Below the pieces are notes generated by a model. That model saw nothing but the letters and a program-made list of their open reading frames with translations. It was not told the origin of the DNA and ran no database searches. Made by a program: the position numbers and the translations under genes. A stretch of DNA of 64,000 nucleotides from assembly GCA_000023185.1 (NCBI GenBank), contig CP001622.1:930001-994000 (forward strand), given 5' to 3'. The DNA comes from Rhizobium leguminosarum bv. trifolii WSM1325 (GTDB lineage: Bacteria; Pseudomonadota; Alphaproteobacteria; Rhizobiales; Rhizobiaceae). Of this stretch, positions 1-10,407 are shown piece after piece (positions within the stretch are counted from its first letter, which is position 1; the number at the start of each line of letters is the position of its first letter).

Positions 1-98
1 TGCAGCCACGTCCTGAAATCAGTTCTCGGTCTGGGGAAGCCGGGACGGAATAGATCGGTGCGCGATCGACGACCTGCCCGCTTGAGGAGGTTAAGCGC

Positions 99-2480
99 AT
101 GCAGTTCAAATCGGCGACCGGACGCAACATTTTTTCCGTGGCGGCCTGCGGTGTCATCGCCACGATCGCGGCATCGGGCGTTCTTTTTTACATCGCCTAC
201 AACGATATGCGCAAATCGAGCCTCGATCAGATGCTCCAGATCGCCGCCACCAATGCGCTCAACGTCGAGAAATCCATGGGCGTGGCACTCGGCATCGTCA
301 ATGCGCTGGAAACGTCGCTGTCGACGATGAAGGACGGCGGAAACGCCAATCGTGCTGCTGCCGACGACCTGCTGAAGAACATGCTGCAGGATAATCCGAT
401 GGCGCTCGGTGTTTGGACAGGCTGGGAACCGAATGCCTTCGACGGCAAGGACAAGGATTTTGTCGGCAAGGAAGGCCACGACACGACGGGCCGCTACGTG
501 CCTTACTGGGTCCGCAGTGGCGACAAGATCCAGCACACGCCGCTGGTCGATTATGGCGTGTCGGGCGCCGGCGATTACTACCAGCTGCCCTTTACCCAGA
601 AAAAGATCGTCGTCATCGAACCCTATGTCTACGCGGTCGACGGCAAGGACGTGCTGATGACCTCGGTCGCCAAGCCGATCATGGTCGATGGCAAGGCGCT
701 CGGCGTCGCCGGCATGGACATTTCGCTGGACGACGCCAACAAGGCGATCTCGGCGGTCCATCCGATGGAGACCGGCTATCTCAGCCTGGTGACGGGCGCC
801 GGCAGCATCATCAGCCATCCCTCCGCCGAGCTCGCAGGCAAGAATATCAAGGACGGCGGTGATCTGACCGCCGGCTGGGATCAGTTGATCGCCAAGCCCG
901 GCGTCGCGCAGGAGATCGCAGGCCCGGACGGCCAGAGCTATTTCTCGGTCGCCTATCCGGTAAAGCTCACGAATGACCTCAACTGGTACGCCGTCGTCTC
1001 GGTGCCCAAATCCACCGTCTTTGCCCAGCTCAACAACATGGCCTGGAGCGCCGTAGCGATCACCGCCATCGCTGCCCTCCTGCTCGGTCTCGCAGGCTGG
1101 CTCATTGCCCGCAAATTCATCCGCCGCATAGAGGGTGTGATTGCCGAGACTGATCGTATCGCCCATGGCCAGCTCGACGTGCAATTGAACGACAAGAATG
1201 CCAAGGACGAAATCGGCGACCTCTCGCGTTCTCTCGCCATCCTGCTGGAAAGCAACCGCCAGAAGATCAAGCTGGAAACGGATGCGGAAACCTCCCGGTC
1301 CCGCGAAGAGATCGAACGGCAGGAACGTTCCGTCCTCCATGCCGCCCGCGAAGATTCGATCAAGTTCGCGGTCAGCGAACTCGGCAACGGACTGGCCAGC
1401 CTTTCCAATGGAGACATGACCATCCGGCTGGAAAAGCCGTTTGCCGACTCGCTTGACGAAATCCGCGTCGATTTCAATGCGTCTGTCGAAAAGCTCCAGG
1501 GAGCCCTGATTTCCTTCTCCGAAAACGCCGCCGTCATCCAGGCCGGTTCGGAAGAAATCCGCTCCGGCGCCGACGATCTCGCCCGCCGCACCGAACAGCA
1601 GGCCGCTTCCGTCGAGGAGACTGCCGCCGCGCTCGAGCAGATCACCACCTCGGTCAAGGACTCCACCCTTCGCGCCGAGGAGGCGGGAACGCTCGTCAGC
1701 CGCACCAAGGATGGTGCGGAAAAGTCCGGAGAGGTGGTGCGCAATGCCGTCGATGCCATGACCGGCATCGAGCAATCCTCGCAGTCGATCTCCAACATCA
1801 TCGGCGTGATCGACGATATTGCCTTCCAGACCAATCTGCTGGCCCTCAATGCAGGCGTTGAGGCAGCACGTGCAGGGGAGGCCGGCAAGGGCTTCGCCGT
1901 CGTCGCACAGGAAGTGCGTGAACTGGCGCAGCGCTCGGCGACGGCCGCCAAGGAGATCAAGGCGCTGATCACCTCGTCCGGCGCCCAGGTCAAGCGTGGC
2001 GTCGATCTCGTCGGTCAGACCGGCAAGGCGCTGCAGGCGATCGTTGGCGAAGTCCAGCAGATCAACAGCAATGTCCAGGCGGTCGTCCAGGCCGCCCGCG
2101 AACAGTCGACGGGTCTCCTCGAGATCAACACGGCGGTCAACCAGATGGACCAGTCGACCCAGAAGAACGCCGCAATGGTCGAGGAATCGAATGCCGCCTC
2201 GCACACGCTGGTGACCGAGGTGTCCGCTCTCTCGGAGCGCCTGGCACAGTTCAATCTCGGCCAGATGGCAAAGGCGGCCCCCGTCGCCCGGACGGCTGCC
2301 AAGCCGTTGGCACGCCCGGTCGCGGCGACGCTTGCGGCGCGTAGACAGGTTCCCGCCTCGGCCACCGACCATGCCAGGCCCGCTCCCTCGCCGGCCCGCG
2401 CACTCGGCGGCAAGCTCGCAGCCGCCTTCGGCACCTCAGCCGCACCGGCTTCGACCGAGGGCAACTGGGAAGAGTTCTAG
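99..2480 (+). CDS. Methyl-accepting chemotaxis protein with Cache sensor
   Basis: Inner-membrane chemoreceptor of 793 residues that should signal to CheA/CheW. TM1 lies near residues 11-33 and TM2 near 313-336; the roughly 280 residues between them form a periplasmic double-Cache type sensor. A HAMP domain follows TM2, with a second HAMP-like stretch before the methyl-accepting domain. The hairpin tip reads [20 protein letters not shown], the conserved CheA/CheW contact. The last residues are NWEEF, like the NWETF pentapeptide that docks CheR/CheB on high-abundance receptors. The start is supported by GAGGAGG at 84-90. The tail before the pentapeptide is rich in Ala and Pro, as expected of a flexible tether. 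The ligand cannot be read from the sequence. Confidence 0.95.
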   Translation: MQFKSATGRNIFSVAACGVIATIAASGVLFYIAYNDMRKSSLDQMLQIAATNALNVEKSMGVALGIVNALETSLSTMKDGGNANRAAADDLLKNMLQDNPMALGVWTGWEPNAFDGKDKDFVGKEGHDTTGRYVPYWVRSGDKIQHTPLVDYGVSGAGDYYQLPFTQKKIVVIEPYVYAVDGKDVLMTSVAKPIMVDGKALGVAGMDISLDDANKAISAVHPMETGYLSLVTGAGSIISHPSAELAGKNIKDGGDLTAGWDQLIAKPGVAQEIAGPDGQSYFSVAYPVKLTNDLNWYAVVSVPKSTVFAQLNNMAWSAVAITAIAALLLGLAGWLIARKFIRRIEGVIAETDRIAHGQLDVQLNDKNAKDEIGDLSRSLAILLESNRQKIKLETDAETSRSREEIERQERSVLHAAREDSIKFAVSELGNGLASLSNGDMTIRLEKPFADSLDEIRVDFNASVEKLQGALISFSENAAVIQAGSEEIRSGADDLARRTEQQAASVEETAAALEQITTSVKDSTLRAEEAGTLVSRTKDGAEKSGEVVRNAVDAMTGIEQSSQSISNIIGVIDDIAFQTNLLALNAGVEAARAGEAGKGFAVVAQEVRELAQRSATAAKEIKALITSSGAQVKRGVDLVGQTGKALQAIVGEVQQINSNVQAVVQAAREQSTGLLEINTAVNQMDQSTQKNAAMVEESNAASHTLVTEVSALSERLAQFNLGQMAKAAPVARTAAKPLARPVAATLAARRQVPASATDHARPAPSPARALGGKLAAAFGTSAAPASTEGNWEEF

Positions 2481-2655
2481 ACATTTGGCGCGCGACGCTG
2501 CTAAGCGCCGCGCCACACGCGCCCTCGAGGGCGGCACATTGTTTTTCCACACAGCTGCAAGGATGGCGCGCGCTCAATTTTGATTTGAAAGCATTCAATA
2601 TCTCGCGCTAAGGTCACACAAAACCAGCATCAGCGCAAAGTCCTCGGAGTTGCCG

Positions 2656-3198
2656 ATGACGTTTCCCAATCCCTCAGCCGCCTTTGACCGCATGCTCATC
2701 ATGGGCAATGGCGGCGCGGGTAAAACATGGCTTGCCCGTCGTATCGGCGAGCAGCTTCACCATCCGGTTGTCCACCTTGATGACATGCATTGGGAGCCGG
2801 GGGGCTACGGCATCGCTCGCGACAGGGCGTTGCGGGATGAGATGGTCATGGCAGCGGCCGAGCGCGATGTCTGGGTTATGGAGGGCGTTTACGGGCAGCT
2901 GGCGAACATGGTCCTCAGCCGCACGACGATCCTGATCTGGATTGATCTGCCGGAGGAAGAATGCATCGCCAACATCAAGGAGCGAGGCATCCAGGGCGGC
3001 GAGTCCCAAACCCAGTTCGATGGCCTTTTGAAGTGGGTGGCCGAATACCGGAGTAGAACGAACAACTGGAATTCCTTCGAGACGCACACCCGATTGTTCT
3101 CGGTCTTTTCCCGTCCGAAATTCCTGCTATCGAGCCGTGAGGCCGTCACCGATTTTTGCCGGCCGATTGTCCACGAGCATCGACGAGGCCATCGATGA
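2656..3198 (+). CDS. P-loop nucleotide kinase-like protein (FlaR/topology modulation type)
   Basis: About 180 residues with a Walker A motif GNGGAGKT close to the N terminus, followed by LDDMHWEPGG, the arrangement of adenylate-kinase-like proteins annotated as DNA topology modulation proteins or AAA family ATPases. The LIWIDLP segment near residue 95 fits a Walker B strand. The substrate is unknown. I prefer ATG 2656 over TTG 2650 because GGAG at 2646-2649 is well spaced for it. The stop overlaps the next start (ATGA), so it is translationally coupled to the broken acetyltransferase that follows. Confidence 0.75.
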   Translation: MTFPNPSAAFDRMLIMGNGGAGKTWLARRIGEQLHHPVVHLDDMHWEPGGYGIARDRALRDEMVMAAAERDVWVMEGVYGQLANMVLSRTTILIWIDLPEEECIANIKERGIQGGESQTQFDGLLKWVAEYRSRTNNWNSFETHTRLFSVFSRPKFLLSSREAVTDFCRPIVHEHRRGHR

Positions 3199-3666
3199 AC
3201 GAGCCTAGATTTCCGAATGACGAGGGCGAAGCCGCCTGGATGGTCGTCCAAGTGTCTGCGGATGAACACTGGAACGCCTACCACGACATCCGCCGCGCTG
3301 TCCTTTTCGAGGCCCGCGGGTTGATTGGCTATGATGCGAACCATCCCGATGATCGAAGGGATGGGCATTTCCCTTTGCTGCTTTTGCTCGAAAATACTCC
3401 GGTGGGTGCGGCTCGCCTCGATCTGATGGACGATGCGGCGGCGTGGGTGCGAACCGTCGCGATCAGGGCGGAATGCCAGGGAAAAGGGTACGGGCGGTTG
3501 CTCATGGCCGGCCTCGAAAAATTCGCATCACGGCACGGGGTCAAGAGATTGGTATGCGGCGCGAGACGCCGTCGGATTCTACGAGGCGCTCGAATGGACC
3601 GTCGTTGAGGCCGGTGGTGAAAACCCCGTGCTGACAAAGGAATTGCGAACCAGGCCTCAATGGTGA
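3195..3666 (+). pseudogene. GNAT N-acetyltransferase broken by a frameshift
   Basis: Frame 1 from ATG 3195 reads a normal GNAT fold: the acetyl-CoA loop RAECQGKGYGRLLMAGLE is followed by HGVKRLVC. It then runs into an Arg-rich nonsense tail and stops at 3608. The family's usual C-terminal part, AARDAVGFYEALEWTVVEAG, is present but in another frame, from about 3553 to the stop at 3664-3666. A net indel around 3550-3562 therefore splits the gene. Its start overlaps the stop of the upstream P-loop gene. It is either a genuine pseudogene or a sequencing error in a GC-rich run. The acceptor substrate is unknown. Confidence 0.8.
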
Positions 3667-3733
3667 AGTATTGCGTTGACCGTGAGCTGCTCTGACGTTC
3701 TCGTGGAGCCTCTCCAAAAACGACGAGGTGACG

Positions 3734-4243
3734 ATGCTCATTATCTTCGGTGGTCTGCCTGGCAGTGGAAAGACGACGATCGCCCGCGCTTTGGCTGAGC
3801 GGTTGAATGCGGTCCATGTGCGCGTCGATACCATCGAGCAGGCAATCCGTGCCTCCGGAATTGCCGATGATGCCGGGCCTGCAGGCTATATCGTGGCTTA
3901 CGGTATTGCCGGAGACAATCTGACCCTTGGCAGGACCGTTATCGCCGACTCCGTCAACCCGCTTCGGATAACCCGGTCAGCGTGGCTTTCGGTCGCGCAA
4001 GCTGCCGGGGTGACAGCGGCGGAGGTCGAGGTTGTTTGCTCGGATAAAGCCGAGCATCGCAACCGTGCTGAAACGCGCCTCACCGACGTCGAAGGTCTGG
4101 TGAAGCCGACATGGCAAGAGATTTCCGAAAGAGCCTATGACGAATGGCACCATGCAATCGTCATCGATACGGCTTCAAAAACGGTCGACGCCGCTTTGGA
4201 TGAACTGGTGAGCCGATTGAAATCGCTCCCGCCAAATGCCTAG
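3734..4243 (+). CDS. AAA/P-loop ATP-binding protein, small-molecule kinase-like
   Basis: About 169 residues starting MLIIFGGLPGSGKTT, a Walker A motif at the very N terminus. The family includes chloramphenicol phosphotransferase-like and gluconate or adenylylsulfate kinase-like proteins. The segment VRVDTIEQAIRASG fits the substrate-binding helix and RTVIADSVNPL the second strand. I prefer ATG 3734 over GTG 3728 because the ACGAGG just upstream is well placed. It forms an accessory patch with the P-loop gene at 2656 and the broken GNAT gene. The substrate is not known; a resistance role would be a guess. Confidence 0.72.
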   Translation: MLIIFGGLPGSGKTTIARALAERLNAVHVRVDTIEQAIRASGIADDAGPAGYIVAYGIAGDNLTLGRTVIADSVNPLRITRSAWLSVAQAAGVTAAEVEVVCSDKAEHRNRAETRLTDVEGLVKPTWQEISERAYDEWHHAIVIDTASKTVDAALDELVSRLKSLPPNA

Positions 4244-4302
4244 CATAACCGACGAAGGAACGCATGATGTCGTCCGAAGAACGACACCACGCACGCGCGC
4301 CG

Positions 4303-4770
4303 TCACGCCGCGAGGATGGTGATCCCATAGGCGTTAGCAGCCGCCGTCATGCGGGCGATGGTTTCGGCCGAAGGGCTGGCCTTCGGTGGCTCGGTCGCGC
4401 CTTCCGCTTCGATGAACTCGGCCATGTCCCGATCGACGATCGCAGAAAAGACCACGGGGACGGTTCCGCGGTTGGAATAGCCGTGCACCATGAAGGGAGG
4501 GATGGTGACGATGTCGCCGGCGCTGGCCTCGATCTCTTCGGGGCCGCTGTCGCTCAGGCGCCAGATCGTCAGGCGTCCCTCGAGGATGCGGAACACTTCG
4601 GGGCTCGCATGCGCATGTTTCGGCGTCCGGCTGCCTGATGGCACGGTGACGTCGAAGATATTGAGCCAGGCTCCGCTGATCCGGAGCCGCCGCTCGACCC
4701 GGTCACCGAGGACGAAAAACCGCTTTGCCTCGTCGCTCGCAGGCATTTTCACAAATGAGTTGGACATCAT
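4303..4770 (-). CDS. Cupin domain protein
   Basis: 155 residues with one cupin_2 barrel. The first metal motif is present as PKHAHASPEVFRILEGRLTIW (two His, then Glu) and the second as PPFMVHGYSNRG. Single-domain cupins of this kind are metal-binding sugar or small-molecule isomerases, dioxygenases or binding proteins. Two Met codons (4768-4770 and 4765-4767) can serve as start, preceded by a purine-rich AAGAAAGAGAC. It converges with the P-loop gene at 3734. No substrate can be assigned. Confidence 0.82.
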   Translation of the reverse strand: MMSNSFVKMPASDEAKRFFVLGDRVERRLRISGAWLNIFDVTVPSGSRTPKHAHASPEVFRILEGRLTIWRLSDSGPEEIEASAGDIVTIPPFMVHGYSNRGTVPVVFSAIVDRDMAEFIEAEGATEPPKASPSAETIARMTAAANAYGITILAA

Positions 4771-5213
4771 GTCTCTTTCTTTTTCTTACAGGGCTTCTTC
4801 TTATGGGCTTTTTCTTGCGGGCGCAGCCGTTAGACCTTTGCGCCGTCTTTGACAACCCGCCCTGTTGTTGGGGGTGCCATCGCCGAACGCTTTCAAAGAA
4901 GCCCGCGACATCGGCCGAAGCGATGAACAAGCGGCTCCGTTGCCAAGAGTTCAGCGCGGCTCGCGCGCCACTACGTCACGAGACTGTCGGGGCCGATATC
5001 GGTACTTCGGGGCGTTTCCGCAAGGTCCGGCAATGCCGCATCAGCTATGCGGAAATGACTGAGGCCGGAAGGGTTCGAAAGGCTCGGCGCCTGTAATACC
5101 GCCGACACAGAAGGAGCGCATAGAACGCGGCGGCTGTTCCTGGCCTTCCCTGGGGCTGTCCTTCCACGCCGTCCCGGCATTCACATGATCATTCACATTG
5201 ATGGAGCGCATTC
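4771..5213. other. Intergenic stretch without a recognised gene
   Basis: About 440 bp between the divergent cupin and sugar-isomerase genes. It must hold both promoters. The short open frames here have no recognisable family motif and no good ribosome binding site. The only clear signal is GGAG at 5203-5206, the Shine-Dalgarno of the next gene. Confidence 0.5.
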
Positions 5214-6032
5214 ATGTCCTCTCTTCCCGTCGTCGGCGCCGCCATGACGCTCGATGAAGTCGAACTTCACCGTGACTGGCTGTTCGAAAAGTCCCGCGAT
5301 CTCGAATTGCAGAGCTTCGTCGATGCCGAGGTTCTGAACGGCGACTGGGCGCCGCTCGCCGCCCGCGCCAGAAGGCTTCTCGACGGTCATGGCGGCCGCC
5401 TCGGCATTCACGGCCCGTTCTGGGGCTTCACCATCGCCTCGGAAGATCCCGATATCCGCGCCATCGTCACCCGGCGCCTGCTGCAGGGCCTCGATGTCTG
5501 CGCCGCCATCGGCGCGACCCATATGGTCATCCACAGCCCTTATACGTCCTGGTCCTACAACAATCTCGACGACAATGCCGGCGCCCGCGAGGCCTTGGTC
5601 GAGCGCACGCACATGACCCTGCGCGACGCCATCAGGCGCGCCGAGGATATCGGCTGCACCATGGTCATCGAGAACATCGAGGACAAGGATCCGCATATTC
5701 GCGTGGCGCTTGCCGAGAGCTTCCAATCGCCTGCCGTTGCCGTCTCGATCGATACCGGCCACGCCCATTATGCCCATGGCTATACCGGTGCTCCGCCGGT
5801 CGATTATTACGTCAAGGCCGCCGGCAACCGCCTCCAGCATGTCCACCTGCAGGATGCCGACGGATATGCCGACCGTCACTGGAGCCTCGGCGAAGGCTCG
5901 ATCCGCTGGCACGCCGTCTTTAGGGCCCTTGCCAAGCTCGAAAGCAATCCTCGCCTCATCATCGAGATCAAGGACAAGTCGAAGATCCCGGCTTCTGCGG
6001 CCTATCTCGCCTCGATTGGCGTGGCTGAATAA
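5214..6032 (+). CDS. Sugar phosphate isomerase/epimerase-like TIM-barrel protein
   Basis: 272 residues of the xylose isomerase-like / AP endonuclease family 2 fold. Typical metal-ligand segments are visible: GIHGPFWGF, MVIHSPYTSW, CTMVIENIEDKDP, VSIDTGHAHYAHG, LQHVHLQDADGYADRHWSLGEG and LIIEIKD. These supply the Glu, Asp and His residues that normally bind a divalent metal. GGAG at 5203-5206 supports the start. It stands alone, followed by a RIME-like repeat. The sugar substrate is unknown. Confidence 0.85.
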   Translation: MSSLPVVGAAMTLDEVELHRDWLFEKSRDLELQSFVDAEVLNGDWAPLAARARRLLDGHGGRLGIHGPFWGFTIASEDPDIRAIVTRRLLQGLDVCAAIGATHMVIHSPYTSWSYNNLDDNAGAREALVERTHMTLRDAIRRAEDIGCTMVIENIEDKDPHIRVALAESFQSPAVAVSIDTGHAHYAHGYTGAPPVDYYVKAAGNRLQHVHLQDADGYADRHWSLGEGSIRWHAVFRALAKLESNPRLIIEIKDKSKIPASAAYLASIGVAE

Positions 6033-6056
6033 GGGTCGTTGCAAAGCGGCCTGGCT

Positions 6057-6222
6057 CCCTCTTCTCCCCTCGGGGAGAAGGTGCCCGTAGGGCGGATGAG
6101 GGGGCAGCACGGGCAGAACATTTATTATTGCCCTTCGCTTGCGCTCAGCGCATTCGCGGCTTTGCCGCTCACCCCCTCATCGCCTCGCTATCGCTCCGGC
6201 ACTTCTCCCCGCTGGGGAGAAG
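6057..6222. repeat. RIME-like rhizobial intergenic mosaic element
   Basis: Two palindromes face each other. The first has CTTCTCCCC paired with GGGGAGAAG at 6061-6080, followed by a GTGCCCGTAGGGCGGATGAG arm. The second is the reverse-complement arrangement at about 6171-6222, ending CTTCTCCCCGCTGGGGAGAAG with one change. The layout matches the RIME1 elements known from Rhizobium. It sits between two convergent genes. Confidence 0.8.
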
Positions 6223-6281
6223 AGGACAGTGGCGGCGCTTTGCTCCTCCCGTGCTCGCTATGGACGGGAGGCGGAGTCGCC

Positions 6282-7325
<1,044 letters not shown>

Positions 7326-7573
7326 CGGCGTCTTTCCTTGCTGCTTATCCGCTGTTGCGCCCATCATCGCATGCGGCAGCCAGCCATTCCAACATTCCAT
7401 TCCATCATTTTTGCTGATGCACCCATCGATGAAGCTGCCGTTGCTGCGCACGAATATTGCGGCCTGGCGGCATTCCCCGGCATTTTCTTGCTTCCGTGTT
7501 TCCGCTCGGGATTTGTCCTTGACCCGGCTTACCGCGGCGGTTTTTCCTTCTCCGGCTTCAGGAGGAAACCATC

Positions 7574-8461
7574 ATGGCAGTCGATACAACACCCCGTTCA
7601 ACCACCTGGACTCATGTCGATGGAGAGTGGTTCCCCGGCAATCCGCCGCTGATCGGGCCGACCTCCCATGCCATGTGGCTCGGCTCCACGGTCTTCGACG
7701 GTGCCCGCTGGTTCGACGGCATCGCGCCGGATCTCGACCTGCATTGCCAGCGCATCAATCGCTCGGCACTTGCCATGGGCCTGAAGCCGGTGAAATCGGC
7801 CGAGGAGATCGTAGCGCTCGCCTGGGAAGGCGTTGCGAAATTCGATGGCGCCACGGCGATTTATATCAAGCCGATGTACTGGGGCGAACACGGTTCGCCC
7901 GGCAGCGTCGTCGCCGTCGACGGGGAATCGACCCGCTTCGCGCTCTGCCTGTTCGAGGCGCCGATGGGCGGTCATGGCGGCACCAGCCTCACTGTCTCGC
8001 CCTATCGGCGCCCGTCGCCGGAAACGGCGATGACCGAGGCAAAGACCGGCTCGCTCTATCCGAATAGCGGCCGGATGATCGCCGAGGCGCGCAGCCGCGG
8101 TTTCGACAATGCGCTGGTGCGCGACCTGAACGGCAATGTCGTCGAGACCGCCTCCTCGAACGTCTTCATGGTCAAGGACGGCGTGGTGATGACGCCCGCC
8201 GCCAACCGCACCTTCCTTGCCGGCATTACGCGGGCCCGCGTTATTGACCTGCTGCGCAAGGCCGGTTTCGACGTGCATGAAGCAGCGCTCTCCGTCGAGG
8301 ATTTCATGCAAGCCGACGAGATCTTCACCACCGGCAACTACTCCAAAGTCGTCGGCGTCACCCGCCTCGACGGCCGCGACCTGCAGGAAGGCCCGGTCAC
8401 CCGCAAGGCGCTGGAACTCTACATGGACTGGGCCTTCGGAAGGAGCGAGAGCGAGGAGTGA
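7574..8461 (+). CDS. Branched-chain amino acid aminotransferase-like class IV aminotransferase
   Basis: 295 residues, fold-type IV PLP enzyme. The PLP lysine is expected at K157 in MTEAKTGSLYPNSG, and ETASSNVF around residue 191 is the family signature that positions the cofactor. FTTGNYSKV near the C terminus is the phosphate-binding turn. The start has AGGAGGAAACC just upstream. These proteins are often annotated IlvE, but D-amino acid or related transaminases share the fold, so substrate choice is uncertain. A decayed RIME-like repeat follows the stop. Confidence 0.88.
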   Translation: MAVDTTPRSTTWTHVDGEWFPGNPPLIGPTSHAMWLGSTVFDGARWFDGIAPDLDLHCQRINRSALAMGLKPVKSAEEIVALAWEGVAKFDGATAIYIKPMYWGEHGSPGSVVAVDGESTRFALCLFEAPMGGHGGTSLTVSPYRRPSPETAMTEAKTGSLYPNSGRMIAEARSRGFDNALVRDLNGNVVETASSNVFMVKDGVVMTPAANRTFLAGITRARVIDLLRKAGFDVHEAALSVEDFMQADEIFTTGNYSKVVGVTRLDGRDLQEGPVTRKALELYMDWAFGRSESEE

Positions 8462-8569
8462 GGAGAGGTCCCGCGAAGCGGGAGCAATCGATCCAGTGAA
8501 TCGATTGCAACGACGAACGCCCGAAGCGCAAGCGCAGGGCTGCAGCGGTTCGGCGGATCAGAGCCCAGC

Positions 8570-8632
8570 CCGCCTCTCATCCGCCTGCCGGCACCTTCTC
8601 CCCGCTTGCGGGGCGAAGGGTGATAGCCGCAG
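8570..8632. repeat. Partial RIME-like palindromic repeat
   Basis: Contains CATCCGCCTGCCGGCACC followed by the palindrome TTCTCCCCGC / GCGGGGCGAA. It is the reverse complement of the arm at 6069-6103. It lies between the convergent aminotransferase and membrane-protein genes; the rest of 8462-8655 holds no gene I can support. Confidence 0.65.
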
Positions 8633-8655
8633 CCTCTCAGTTCACGCAAGGGTCG

Positions 8656-9291
8656 TCAAAAGTACTCATCTCGCCTGTAGAAATTGCCGTAGAGGTGCGT
8701 CAGCACCGAATTGGCTGCCAATTTTTCTTCATCGCTGTCGCCATAAACCAGTTTGGGCGGATCGCTTTCGCTAAAGATGAGAGCGACAAAATGATTGTAA
8801 CCCGCGCCGGCGATCCCTGTCGAAACGTCGCGCCCCTCGATGATCGTACCGTTCTGTGCAGAGCCACTCGCGGCTGCCGACGCTTCGAAACGCGATTTAT
8901 TGAAAATGACGTACCATAGCCAAGGATCGAACAAAGGCACGGTGATCATCGTCCCAAAACAAACCGGAACAATGATGATAGCAATAAGACGACTCACCAT
9001 TCCAAGGATACGACGACGAAATAACGCGACTAATACGCCGATAAACCAAACGAACAGTATGCCCGCGACCGAGAGAAAGAGCAGCGGCCCTCCCAATAGA
9101 TCCAAGAGTCCTCGTAGCCCATTGGCCGAATCAAGCGGCCAAAAATCCAAGGCGCGATGGTAAGCTGCACACGCGATGCCAAGAAAAGCGGCGATGACCA
9201 TTCGCCGAACATTCCAAATATCTATGGGCACAGCCGACACACCATCCTGTTGTTTTTCATAGTCGAATGGTGTCCAGCGAAGTCGAGGCAT
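8656..9291 (-). CDS. Membrane protein of unknown function
   Basis: 211 residues. Three hydrophobic segments are visible at roughly 30-50, 65-92 and 97-120. A soluble C-terminal part follows with LVYGDSDEEKLAANSVLTHLYGNFYRRDEYF at the end (given here as a region, about 180-211). I recognise no family. The coding sequence is less GC-rich and less rhizobial in codon choice than its neighbours, which may indicate an acquired gene. It lies downstream of, and in the same direction as, the LysR gene. Confidence 0.6.
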   Translation of the reverse strand: MPRLRWTPFDYEKQQDGVSAVPIDIWNVRRMVIAAFLGIACAAYHRALDFWPLDSANGLRGLLDLLGGPLLFLSVAGILFVWFIGVLVALFRRRILGMVSRLIAIIIVPVCFGTMITVPLFDPWLWYVIFNKSRFEASAAASGSAQNGTIIEGRDVSTGIAGAGYNHFVALIFSESDPPKLVYGDSDEEKLAANSVLTHLYGNFYRRDEYF

Positions 9292-9367
9292 TTTTGGGGC
9301 CGAACGGCATTGCTGCCGAATTCCGCTGTGTTGCAGTGAAGGGTGACCTCCAATGTAAAATTGCCCC

Positions 9368-10270
9368 TCACGTCATCCACTTCCGATGTTCCGCAAATCT
9401 CTCCGCCAAGAGGTCGATGAACAGCCGCACCTTCGTCGGGAGATGGCTGCGGTTGGGATAGACCGCGTTGATGTTGAATTCGATCGGCCGGTAGTCCGGC
9501 ATGATCTTCACCAGCCGCCCTTCGGCGATGTCGTCGAACACCACGAAACTCGGCGCCAGGAAGATGCCCCGCCCGGTCAGCGTCAAGAAGCGCAGCATCT
9601 CGGCGCTGTTGGAGACGACATTGCCGCTGATCTTGACGCTCTCCTTTTTGCCCTCGCCATCCTCGAAGCGCCATTCGTCGCCATAGGGGTAATAGGCATA
9701 TTGCAGGCAGTTGTGGTCGGCGACCTCGGCCGGCGTTTTCGGCATCGGATGGCTCTCGAAGTAGACCGGCGAGCAGACGAGCATATGGCGCCAGGGCGTC
9801 AGCTTGCGTGCGACGAGCGATGAATCCGGCGGCGGTACGGTGCGCATTACCAGATCGTAGCCATCCTCGATCATGTCGACCATCCGCTCGCCGACGCTGA
9901 AATCGAGTGAGATCGACGGATAGAGTTCCATAAATTCGCCGACGACGGGCAGCAGGAAACGCACGATGGCGCTGCTGGTATAAACCTTCAGCGTGCCGCG
10001 CGGCGTCGTGCTCAGCGCGCCGGCCGTCCGATCCGCCTCATCGAGTTCGGCCAGGATCTGCAAAGAGCGCTCATAGTAATATTTGCCGGTTTCCGTCAGG
10101 CTGACCTTGCGTGTCGTGCGGTTGAGCAGTCGCACGCCGAGCCGGTCCTCCAGCGACTGCACGTGATTGCCAACCATGGTGACGGACATGTTGAGCCGGC
10201 GCGCGGCGGCGGAAAAACCACCGCATTCCACCACCCGGCCAAAGACTGTGAGGCTTGTCAGCCGATCCAT
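9368..10270 (-). CDS. LysR family transcriptional regulator
   Basis: 300 residues. The N-terminal winged helix-turn-helix is clear: MDRLTSLTVFGRVVECGGFS, then AAARRLNMSVTMVGNHVQSLE and LLNRTTRKVSLTETG. The remainder is a LysR substrate-binding domain of the CrgA/DsdC-like subgroup. It is divergent from the EmrA-type gene at 10408, with about 137 bp between them, the usual geometry for a LysR regulator of a neighbouring efflux operon. That it controls the pump is inference. The effector is unknown. Confidence 0.93.
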   Translation of the reverse strand: MDRLTSLTVFGRVVECGGFSAAARRLNMSVTMVGNHVQSLEDRLGVRLLNRTTRKVSLTETGKYYYERSLQILAELDEADRTAGALSTTPRGTLKVYTSSAIVRFLLPVVGEFMELYPSISLDFSVGERMVDMIEDGYDLVMRTVPPPDSSLVARKLTPWRHMLVCSPVYFESHPMPKTPAEVADHNCLQYAYYPYGDEWRFEDGEGKKESVKISGNVVSNSAEMLRFLTLTGRGIFLAPSFVVFDDIAEGRLVKIMPDYRPIEFNINAVYPNRSHLPTKVRLFIDLLAERFAEHRKWMT

Positions 10271-10407
10271 ATTGCCCTCGGATTATCCGCTGAGAGTTGA
10301 TGATCCTTCCCGATTTAAGCAGATTATCAAAATAAATGTCAGGGTGCATTTTCCCTCTCGTCAAACACGGCCTCTCACAGAGCAGGCCAGGACGAAGGAG
10401 AATTACG

